The notes beneath the pieces are model-generated. The model made no database searches, had not been told where the DNA came from, and saw only the letters and a list, made by a program, of their open reading frames with translations. Below are positions 57,531 to 64,000 of a stretch of 64,000 nt of DNA, piece by piece (the first letter of the stretch is position 1; each line of letters begins with the position of its first letter). The translations under genes and the position numbers were made by a program. The stretch comes from Oscillatoriales cyanobacterium CG2_30_40_61 (GTDB taxonomy: Bacteria; Cyanobacteriota; Cyanobacteriia; Cyanobacteriales; Microcoleaceae), in assembly GCA_001873365.1 (NCBI GenBank), contig MNYZ01000049.1, positions 17,292 to 81,291 on the forward strand, in the 5' to 3' direction.

Positions 57531-58148
57531 ATGTCTATTCAAAAATCTGATTATGAAGCGTTGCTGGCAGAATATAGTAATTCTGAATCTGTAATTACTT
57601 TACTCAAGCAACATCGTCCTTATTTTGAAATGGTTCCGAGTATTCGCCGTTCTGATCATAGTGTGATTACAATTCCTTTACCCATAGTGCGTTTACGTCA
57701 GGGAGTTTCCTATGCAGGACAGCAGGGAATTAGTATTAAACCTGGGGATGCGGTGGGTTTACCCTGCGATATTGGGATTCTGATGTGTGATCCAGAATGG
57801 AAAGTTAAAATTGGGCCGGAAATTTTTATTTTTATTCATCGTCCCCAAGAAGAATTATCGGATTTATTAAGGCGCTGGCGCTTAACTCAAGTCTTATTAG
57901 ATCAAGATTATGAATGGATTATGCCTCACCATTATAAATACGTTGAGTCCCAAGAGGCAGAAGATCTTTATCCTTTATTTATTTTATTTCCCGATACCCC
58001 AGAATCAATTAAACGCGGATTAATTGGAGCTAATTTACCTTTTGTGATTCACTCCTTAGAGGAGATCATTGATGATTATGAATACCCGGATTTTAATGGA
58101 ATTCCATTAGGAGAATATCAGGAATTTGGGGGGAATGGGGATAAGTGA
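57531..58148 (+). CDS. conserved protein of unknown function, 205 aa
   Basis: The frame is open from a TTG at 57519, but the ATG at 57531, with an aagg ribosome site just before it, is a better start. The protein is soluble and acidic, with no signal peptide or known motif. Features include PSIRRSDHSVITIPLPIVRLRQG and the Trp-rich LLRRWRLTQVLLDQDYEWIMPHH stretch (quoted in part), and an acidic end. Because it follows pilC by 76 bp across a hairpin it probably has its own transcript. I do not recognise the family. Confidence 0.7.
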   Translation: MSIQKSDYEALLAEYSNSESVITLLKQHRPYFEMVPSIRRSDHSVITIPLPIVRLRQGVSYAGQQGISIKPGDAVGLPCDIGILMCDPEWKVKIGPEIFIFIHRPQEELSDLLRRWRLTQVLLDQDYEWIMPHHYKYVESQEAEDLYPLFILFPDTPESIKRGLIGANLPFVIHSLEEIIDDYEYPDFNGIPLGEYQEFGGNGDK

Positions 58149-58287
58149 CTCCGAATCTGTGGGGTGTGGGAATGGGGAGTAACTTAATTGATCAAAATAT
58201 CTTGAGTAAAAATTAAGTTGGGGTGGGCTAATTTTGAGATCTCCTGCTATCATTAGTCAATTAAAGATCCCCTACAGGTTGATGATC

Positions 58288-58674
58288 ATGAAGCGAAAAG
58301 TATTACTTGTGAGCCTCTTAGCCACAGTAACAGTGGGTGCTGTTTTTTCTACCTCGGCTGAGGCGAACGGTTGTCCGTTTGGCAAATATAAGTCTAATGG
58401 TTTTTTAACCAGTTCTAACCTGAATTCGGGTTCCCTCTGGACTAAAATTCCCCCGATTAAACCTGAATATGGCATCATCGCTGGATTAGCCCTGACAACG
58501 GCCGGGTTATTAGGATTAGGAAGTATTTATCTCAAAGGTCGTTCGGAAGGTGCTGAAGCTATGACAGAAGCCGTTTATCTGGAACATCCTGAAGCTCCAG
58601 GGGGTAAATTAGATATTGCTTCTGACCCCAGGCCAACTAATTCAACTTCTGAAAAAGAAACCGCATTAATCTAG
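58288..58674 (+). CDS. exported or membrane-anchored protein of unknown function
   Basis: A TTG at 58234 opens the frame, but the first plausible start is the ATG at 58282 or 58288; MKRKVLLVSLLATVTVGAVF is a good signal peptide, with cleavage likely after AEA near residue 24. Behind it lies a Gly/Ser/Asn-rich segment, a hydrophobic helix (IIAGLALTTAGLLGLGSIYL, ~60-80) and an acidic Thr/Ser-rich tail. No family recognised; it is probably an envelope protein of 128-130 aa. It is followed by a terminator and then hisA. Confidence 0.65.
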   Translation: MKRKVLLVSLLATVTVGAVFSTSAEANGCPFGKYKSNGFLTSSNLNSGSLWTKIPPIKPEYGIIAGLALTTAGLLGLGSIYLKGRSEGAEAMTEAVYLEHPEAPGGKLDIASDPRPTNSTSEKETALI

Positions 58675-58707
58675 TTAGAATCTAGCACTTTTATCAGGCT
58701 AAACCTC

Positions 58708-58730
58708 AACCCGCCAAGCGCGGGTTTTAA
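58708..58730 (+). terminator. intrinsic terminator between the exported-protein gene and hisA
   Basis: Stem aacccgc/gcgggtt (58708-58714 and 58720-58726) with a 5-nt loop, followed by a short T stretch. It lies 33 bp after the upstream stop and 40 bp before the hisA start. Confidence 0.7.
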
Positions 58731-58770
58731 TCTGTGAGAAACTGAATATTGTTAATTATAAACCCATCCC

Positions 58771-59544
58771 ATGAATATTATCCCTGCTATTGATTTATTA
58801 GACGGACGCTGTGTGCGGTTATATCAAGGAGATTATAACCAAGCTCAAACTTTTAATCATGATCCGATTGCGGTGGCTCAAGATTGGGTGCAACAGGGCG
58901 CGACCCGCCTACATTTAGTGGATTTAGATGGGGCAAAAACCGGGAAACCCACTAATTATCATGTGATTGAAGCGATCGCCAATACCATTAAAATTCCGGT
59001 GCAGGTTGGGGGCGGATTACGCAGTCGGGACCATGTAGCCACCCTATTAAATTTAGGGGTAGAACGGGCAATTTTAGGCACGGTTGCTGTTGAAAATCCC
59101 CAATTAGTAGCGGAATTATGTGCAGAATTTCCGGGTCATATTGCCGTAGGAATTGATGCTAGAAATGGCAAAGTCGCTACGAAGGGATGGTTAGAAACCT
59201 CGGAAGTTTTGGCGACGGATTTAGCTGAACAAATGGCACAATTAGGGGTTGCTGCGATTATTTATACGGATATTCACCGGGACGGAACTATGACCGGGCC
59301 GAATATCGAGGCCTTACGAGAAATTGCCAATATTGTTTCAATTCCGGTGATCGCCTCTGGGGGAGTTAGTTCGATTACGGATTTATTAAGTTTATTATCC
59401 CTAGAACCTTTAGGGGTAAAGGATGTGATTGTCGGACGGGCGATCTATACTGGGGATATTAATTTAAAAGAAGCAATTCAAGCCGTCGGTCAAGGACGAT
59501 GGCAAGATGTGCCATTAGATTTAGGTAACTCTAATTTTGCTTAA
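58771..59544 (+). CDS. hisA: phosphoribosylformimino-AICAR ribotide isomerase HisA
   Basis: HisA catalyses the fourth step of histidine biosynthesis, an Amadori rearrangement. It is a TIM barrel of 257 aa. The catalytic Asp in [17 protein letters not shown] (Asp8) and the second one in [14 protein letters not shown] near residue 130 are present. The two phosphate-binding half-sites read GGGLR ([13 protein letters not shown]) and [11 protein letters not shown], and the second-site PRFAR-like arm is [15 protein letters not shown]. No other his gene is in the window. It is preceded by a terminator. Confidence 0.96.
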   Translation: MNIIPAIDLLDGRCVRLYQGDYNQAQTFNHDPIAVAQDWVQQGATRLHLVDLDGAKTGKPTNYHVIEAIANTIKIPVQVGGGLRSRDHVATLLNLGVERAILGTVAVENPQLVAELCAEFPGHIAVGIDARNGKVATKGWLETSEVLATDLAEQMAQLGVAAIIYTDIHRDGTMTGPNIEALREIANIVSIPVIASGGVSSITDLLSLLSLEPLGVKDVIVGRAIYTGDINLKEAIQAVGQGRWQDVPLDLGNSNFA

Positions 59545-59577
59545 TATTTAAGGTCGAAATATATCTATAGAACGGGT

Positions 59578-61485
59578 TTAGATGAACCAGGTTTTAACCC
59601 GTTCTTGTTGTTCTTGAAACGGGTATAATCCGGCAATATATTGAGTCGTATCGACGGAATTTAAGGGTTTTGAGAATAGAAATCCTTGGCCCCATTCACA
59701 CCCTAATAGGGAGAGTTGATTCAGTTGAGATTTGGTTTCAATACCTTCGGCTACCACATCCATTCCCAATCCATGGGCTAAGGTAATAATAGTTCTAATT
59801 AGCTCAATTTCTCCTTGATTTAAACCAATGCGGCTGACAAAAGAGCGATCAATTTTTAAGGTATCAATGGGAAATTCATGGAGGCGACTCAGAGAAGAAT
59901 ATCCCGTGCCAAAATCATCAATACAAAACTGAATTCCTAATTTTTTTAACTGTTTCAAGACTTCAATATAAGGATCTCCTGTCTTTAGTAATGAGCTTTC
60001 TGTAATCTCAAATTTGATTTGATGGCTTTTAATTTTAAAGTGCGATAAAAGTTCTTGGACTTGCTCGGAGAAAGAAGCAATCATTAATTGCTGAGGGGAG
60101 ACATTAATATGAATGATAATTTCCGAAAAACCCTGGAATTGTTCTTGCCAAATTGAAATTTGATTTAAGGCTGTTTTAATCACCCATAATCCTAACTCAA
60201 TAATTAATCCAGTTTCTTCAGCCACAGGAATGAATTTGTCGGGAGAAATCAGACCTTTTTTGGGGTGATGCCAACGAATTAATGCTTCAAACCCTAATTT
60301 TTTTGAGATAGGAAGGGAAAGAATCGGTTGATAATACAGAGAAAATTCTTGATTTTGAATCGCCCGTCTGAGATCATTTTCTAACTGTAAACCATTGATG
60401 GCTTTTTGTTGCAATTCACTGGTTAATAGTTGATAACAGCCTTTGCCATTGACTTTAGCGGCATACATAGCTACATCGGCATCTCGCAAAATATCTTCGG
60501 GGTAATCATATCCAAAATGGCTCAATGTAATTCCAATACTTACTCCTATATATACTTCATATTGGTTTAATTTAAAAACCGGATTCAAGAGGTATAAAAT
60601 ATTTTGAGCAACGGTAATTACTTCTTGATCATCGGTGATATTTTCTAAAATAATTACAAATTCGTCGCCACCTAAACGAGCAACTTTCAGATCATCGATT
60701 AAGCAAGATTCTAACCGTTTAGCTACTTTTTGTAAGAGTTTGTCCCCTAATAAATGACCTAAACTATCATTAACAACATTAAAACGATCTAAGTCTAAAA
60801 ACAAGACCCCATATCGATAATTAGAGTTGGTTTTATTGTGTTCAATTAAGGTTTGAAGCTGATTCAGACACCAAGCTCGATTCGGGAGTCCTGTAAGTGA
60901 ATCATGATAGGCTTTATAGTGTAATTGTTGTTCTCGGTCTAAAAGGTTTTTTTGGGCTTGTTGTAATTCTTGTAAGGTGATTTGCAGTTGGGTGGTACGT
61001 TCTTCTACTCTTTTTTCTAGTTCCAGATTCAGTTGACATAAAGATTGTTCTACTTGCTTTTTTTGATGAATTTCATGCTTTAATTGGGTATTTAAACTAT
61101 GAAGTTTTAAGTGCAGATTAATCCGGGCTATAATCTCACTTTGATCGAAAGGTTTGGTAATATAATCTACGGCTCCTAATTTTAAGCCTTTGACTTTCTC
61201 TTGGGATTGGCTTAATGCGGTTATAAAAATAATCGGGATTTCTGCATAGATTGGATCGGCTTTCAAATAAGCGCAAATTTCAAATCCATCCCAGTCGGAG
61301 ATCATGATATCTAAGAGGATTAAATCTGGAGTGTTTTGATGGATTATTTCTAGTCCTATTTGTCCGTTTAAAGCTGTCCAAACTTCAAAACCCGCATAAT
61401 TTAGAAGCTCATATAATAAATCAAGATTGATGGAACTATCATCAATAACTAAAATTTTGTTTCTGGGTTTTACTGAGGTATTCAT
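59578..61485 (-). CDS. response regulator with GGDEF and EAL domains
   Basis: A c-di-GMP enzyme under phosphorelay control. I start it at the ATG at 61485, preceded by an aggag ribosome site, instead of the ATG at 61512; length 635 aa. The receiver domain is first (KILVIDDSSINLDLLYELL, phospho-accepting Asp in LILLDIMISDW, Lys in YITKPF), then a coiled-coil linker (HEIHQKKQVEQSLCQLNLEL), a GGDEF domain with intact GGDEF (ARLGGDEFVIIL), and an EAL domain with intact EAL (GFEALIRWHHP) and DFGTGYSSL loop. Both catalytic signatures are intact, so it may make or break c-di-GMP. A hybrid histidine kinase partner is not encoded nearby. Confidence 0.93.
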   Translation of the reverse strand: MNTSVKPRNKILVIDDSSINLDLLYELLNYAGFEVWTALNGQIGLEIIHQNTPDLILLDIMISDWDGFEICAYLKADPIYAEIPIIFITALSQSQEKVKGLKLGAVDYITKPFDQSEIIARINLHLKLHSLNTQLKHEIHQKKQVEQSLCQLNLELEKRVEERTTQLQITLQELQQAQKNLLDREQQLHYKAYHDSLTGLPNRAWCLNQLQTLIEHNKTNSNYRYGVLFLDLDRFNVVNDSLGHLLGDKLLQKVAKRLESCLIDDLKVARLGGDEFVIILENITDDQEVITVAQNILYLLNPVFKLNQYEVYIGVSIGITLSHFGYDYPEDILRDADVAMYAAKVNGKGCYQLLTSELQQKAINGLQLENDLRRAIQNQEFSLYYQPILSLPISKKLGFEALIRWHHPKKGLISPDKFIPVAEETGLIIELGLWVIKTALNQISIWQEQFQGFSEIIIHINVSPQQLMIASFSEQVQELLSHFKIKSHQIKFEITESSLLKTGDPYIEVLKQLKKLGIQFCIDDFGTGYSSLSRLHEFPIDTLKIDRSFVSRIGLNQGEIELIRTIITLAHGLGMDVVAEGIETKSQLNQLSLLGCEWGQGFLFSKPLNSVDTTQYIAGLYPFQEQQERVKTWFI

Positions 61486-61829
61486 AACAACTATACTCCT
61501 ATGGGATATCATTCAAATCAGCCGGAATTTTGCCGAAAAAATATATAAGTTTCAACGGGGTTTTGATTCAGCATTGATATGAAAAGTTGAGGATGAAATT
61601 TTTGATCCTTGAAGATTTCTAAGTTTTCTGTTGTGATGTTACTTGTGATATCTCAGGGGGGCTGGCTATAGAAAATCTTCAAATAGATGCACAGGATCGG
61701 TATTAAAGGCAATTACGAGTTTTTTAATGATCCGATAGTTGACTCATATTTACAGATCTTAATTAATTAGTTAACACACCCGGGGAATAAAAGCAAGAAT
61801 TCCCCACCATCGAATCACACTTTTACCCG
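61486..61829. other. 344-bp region between the c-di-GMP regulator and the oxidoreductase
   Basis: The gap holds the promoter of the REC-GGDEF-EAL gene (minus strand) and the 3' flank of the oxidoreductase. I see no ORF or RNA gene. A short palindromic stem cccgttagcggg sits at the extreme end of the oxidoreductase gene, too short to call. Confidence 0.4.
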
Positions 61830-63014
61830 TTAGCGGGTGTTTGAGATCAAACGCCCGGGGGACAATTGGGTGATGATTGGATCGGGTTGTCCTGTAATAA
61901 ATTTGGCAAATCGTTTGGCTAACGGGGGAATAAACACTAAAGGATTACTAAACCCTGAAAACATAAAGATTCGATCAAAATTTGCCACTGTACCAATTAA
62001 GGGTAAACTATCGGAACTAAAAGCTACTAAACAATCATAGCAAATTGCGGGTAAATTAGCTAAGGCGGGTAAAATTGTAGCGATTTCCTGACGAATTAAT
62101 GCTTCACTTTCGGCGAGGTTTACCGTCGCATTAACATCGCTTAAAGCCCGAGAAGGTTGACCGATTCTGATCCGACCATCGAGTAACTGGGCTGCACTTT
62201 TATCTATAATAAATGGGGTTAATTCATGGCCGGGTTTTTCCCATAAAGGCTCTAATTCCGGTTGGGTGGCTTTGGCTTCGAGTTGGAACCTTTCCATGGT
62301 CGCGGACATGACAATAGTTTGTAATTTTAAATCAACGGGTGGGGTTTCTAAAATTTCGGTATGGGTGAAATAAATCGGAACAGAAATCCCGGCATTTTTT
62401 AATAGCTGACGAGTGAATCCCCCCGCACAAATTGCTACATTTTCAGCTTGATATTCTCCTAAGTTTGTAATGATATTAACGGCTTGATTTTTTAGGGGAT
62501 TAATCTGTAAAACTTGATCGATAATTTGGGTTCCCCCTAATTTTTTAAAGGCTTGAAGATATCCATTATTCAGTTGTTCGGGGGAAATTTGACCATGACG
62601 AACGGTAAAGGCACCACCGATACCATGAGGATTTAATAGGGGTTCTAATTCACAGGCTTCTTGAATAGTAATTAACTCAGGGGGTGTGGCAAAATTGCGA
62701 TATTTTTGAGCTATAATTTCTGGATCAATATTAAAATGAAAGGGTAAAATTAAATCTAATTCTCTTAACTCCGTATTTACCCCTAATTCTTGGGATAAAG
62801 TCTGGTGATATTTTTTGCCTTCTTCGCACAAGGTTCGGGTGAGTTCCGTTGTCCCTGACCAATAAGCTAAACCGCCATAGCTATAGCGAGTTGCGTTGTT
62901 TAACATAGGATTTGGATCTAATAAAAGTACCTTAAATCCTTTTTTAGCTAATTCATAACTGAGTGCAGAACCTGTAATTCCAGCCCCAACTACAATCCAA
63001 TCATAAGTGTTCAT
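61830..63014 (-). CDS. FAD-dependent oxidoreductase of the DAO family
   Basis: The dinucleotide-binding motif IVVGAGITGSALSYELAKKG (residues 7-26) is a classical GxGxxG FAD site. The domain pattern (a middle ENVAICAGGFTRQLL and a C-terminal DSLPLIGTVANFDRIFMFSGFSNP) is that of the DAO/glycine-oxidase superfamily, whose substrates are amino acids or sarcosine-like amines. Length 394 aa is standard. Substrate cannot be read. The neighbour upstream is a cytochrome b-like protein divergent from it, but no functional link is visible. Confidence 0.88.
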   Translation of the reverse strand: MNTYDWIVVGAGITGSALSYELAKKGFKVLLLDPNPMLNNATRYSYGGLAYWSGTTELTRTLCEEGKKYHQTLSQELGVNTELRELDLILPFHFNIDPEIIAQKYRNFATPPELITIQEACELEPLLNPHGIGGAFTVRHGQISPEQLNNGYLQAFKKLGGTQIIDQVLQINPLKNQAVNIITNLGEYQAENVAICAGGFTRQLLKNAGISVPIYFTHTEILETPPVDLKLQTIVMSATMERFQLEAKATQPELEPLWEKPGHELTPFIIDKSAAQLLDGRIRIGQPSRALSDVNATVNLAESEALIRQEIATILPALANLPAICYDCLVAFSSDSLPLIGTVANFDRIFMFSGFSNPLVFIPPLAKRFAKFITGQPDPIITQLSPGRLISNTR

Positions 63015-63251
63015 GGAATTTTCTTGATAGCTGTAAAATTTTTAGTAGACCCCTGATCTAGTATACAATTAATCAAGGTTATATACAATTTATTTAAAAT
63101 TCCTATAGGGTTGAATCAGATTAATTATTTTGTCTGGGAAATTCAAAAGTAAAATTGTTTATAATCAAACCAGTTTTTACACTCTGCCCATAAAACTATG
63201 ATTCATAATTGATTCATAATTTCTCAAATCAACCTCAATAATAATCTGACA

Positions 63252-63860
63252 ATGTCTAAAACACAGCCCTATCAACCTTTGTTTTTGAGAGTTTCCCACG
63301 CTTTAAATGGCTTTTTAGTTTTGGGTGCTTTCATTACTGGATTTTTGGTTTATGATAGTTATGATCGGCGTTTTGGTGGCTTGGGATTAACCGAAGAAAA
63401 GCGCAGTTTAATTGATATTCATGGAACTTTTGGATTTTTCTTATTGTTTGTTTATTGTATTTTTGTATTTTATAGTTTAATTACCCAAAGAAACAAGTTA
63501 ATTCAAGGAAATTCCCTACAAACATTAACTAAAATTAATAGACCTGCTTGGTGGTATACCCTACTTAGGATTAGTAATACTTTAGCTTTAGTTGCGGTGT
63601 CATTGTCGGTAATTTCAGGTAAATTTCAACAAGAAGATTGGCTTCCGAATGGAGAATTTAACCACCCCTGGTATTTTGCACATTTAATCGCTTGGGTGAT
63701 GATTTTATTTTCGATTATAATTCATGTTTTAATGGCGATTAAAGTTGGAGGTATACCCTTAATTATTTCTATGTTTAATACTCATTATCGACCCCAAGAT
63801 CATCCTAAACTCTGGTTGGGGAATGTTAGAAATTGGTTTTATCAAGTTTTCAATAAATAG
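63252..63860 (+). CDS. cytochrome b-like membrane protein, 202 aa
   Basis: Four hydrophobic helices are visible, with histidines in helices at H16, H57, H144 and H158, spaced as in bis-heme cytochrome b561/b-type proteins (also H138 in the loop before helix 4). The N-terminus MSKTQPYQPLFLRVSHALNG is typical of cytochrome b/b6-N-like proteins and the helix GFLVLGAFITGFLVYDSYDRR is well formed. Electron-transfer function is inferred from the His pattern. The last codons lie in the start of the 71-bp repeat array downstream. Confidence 0.78.
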   Translation: MSKTQPYQPLFLRVSHALNGFLVLGAFITGFLVYDSYDRRFGGLGLTEEKRSLIDIHGTFGFFLLFVYCIFVFYSLITQRNKLIQGNSLQTLTKINRPAWWYTLLRISNTLALVAVSLSVISGKFQQEDWLPNGEFNHPWYFAHLIAWVMILFSIIIHVLMAIKVGGIPLIISMFNTHYRPQDHPKLWLGNVRNWFYQVFNK

Positions 63861-64000
63861 GAACACGGATTTAAGAGGATTTCACGGATTTCACGGATTT
63901 TAATCTGTGTCATGCTTTTTTCAATAAATAGGAACACGGATTTAAGAGGATTTCACGGATTTCACGGATTTTAATCTGTGTCATGCTTTTTTCAATAAAT
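63851..64000. repeat. 71-bp direct tandem repeat running off the window
   Basis: The unit starts caataaatag at 63851, again at 63922, and again at 63993, each 71 bp apart. Each holds ggatttcacggatttcacggat and an aacacgg/ccgtg-type stretch, and the first unit includes the last codons and stop of the cytochrome b-like gene. At least two full copies plus the start of a third are seen; the total array length is not known because it runs past the window edge. Confidence 0.85.

Noticed and set aside
61825..61838. Terminator at the end of the FAD oxidoreductase
   Set aside because: The stem (acccg/cgggt) is only 5 bp, overlaps the coding end and is not followed by a T-run.

Overview
The window comes from a cyanobacterium, most likely a filamentous Oscillatoriales-type organism such as Planktothrix or a relative. 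The evidence is an nblA phycobilisome-degradation gene, a type IV pilus pilB-pilT-pilC run, an SpkB-type kinase, xisH/xisI, an ABC1-family kinase, a PEP-CTERM protein, frequent HIP1 octamers (gcgatcgc), and many short tandem heptamer-type repeats of the kind typical of filamentous cyanobacteria. No rRNA, tRNA, CRISPR array or prophage was seen. The genus is inference; the phylum is well supported.

Layout. 0-10.5 kb: a cut-off Uma2-type nuclease, an unknown 430-aa gene, murF, the ATP synthase beta-epsilon pair (atpD-atpC) separated by a strong hairpin, a SNF2 helicase paired with a SWIM zinc-finger protein, and a HAD phosphatase. 10.5-22 kb: a PEP-CTERM protein, a YciI protein, pheT, then a same-strand run of spkB (Ser/Thr kinase with pentapeptide repeats), a small coiled-coil protein, an ABC1 kinase, a PP2C phosphatase and anmK. 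nblA follows on the minus strand, with an NtcA-type promoter read directly from the sequence. 22-30.4 kb: four small-to-medium genes including a TM2 protein, an HhH membrane protein and the overlapping xisH/xisI pair, then priA, a nucleotidyltransferase, scpA and a DUF3153 lipoprotein on the minus strand.

30.4-45.5 kb is the accessory part. A TerB-dynamin-like GTPase faces away from an unknown 441-aa protein. An orphan HigA-like antitoxin and a ParE/RelE-type toxin-antitoxin pair lie among three copies of a 66-bp inverted-repeat element. clpB follows. Then comes a compact five-gene minus-strand module (about 39.1-44.9 kb) built on a 910-aa HerA/FtsK-like ATPase, with a two-TM protein, a long coiled-coil protein and two proteins sharing an almost identical N-terminal membrane anchor but different C-terminal domains. 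I do not recognise this module as a described system; it is the best candidate for something new here.

45.8-64 kb returns to housekeeping: tusA-like/rsgA, grpE-dnaK-dnaJ (with a repeat-filled grpE-dnaK gap), a decayed IS200/IS605 element, pilB-pilT-pilC, two unknown genes, hisA, a REC-GGDEF-EAL regulator, an FAD oxidoreductase, and a cytochrome b-like four-helix membrane protein followed by a 71-bp tandem repeat that runs off the window.

How the genes work together: grpE, dnaK and dnaJ form one chaperone set, complemented by the ClpB disaggregase. pilB/pilT/pilC supply the extension motor, retraction motor and platform of type IV pili. The kinase, phosphatase and c-di-GMP genes are signalling functions. 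atpD/atpC, murF, pheT, priA, scpA, rsgA and hisA are core metabolism and replication genes.
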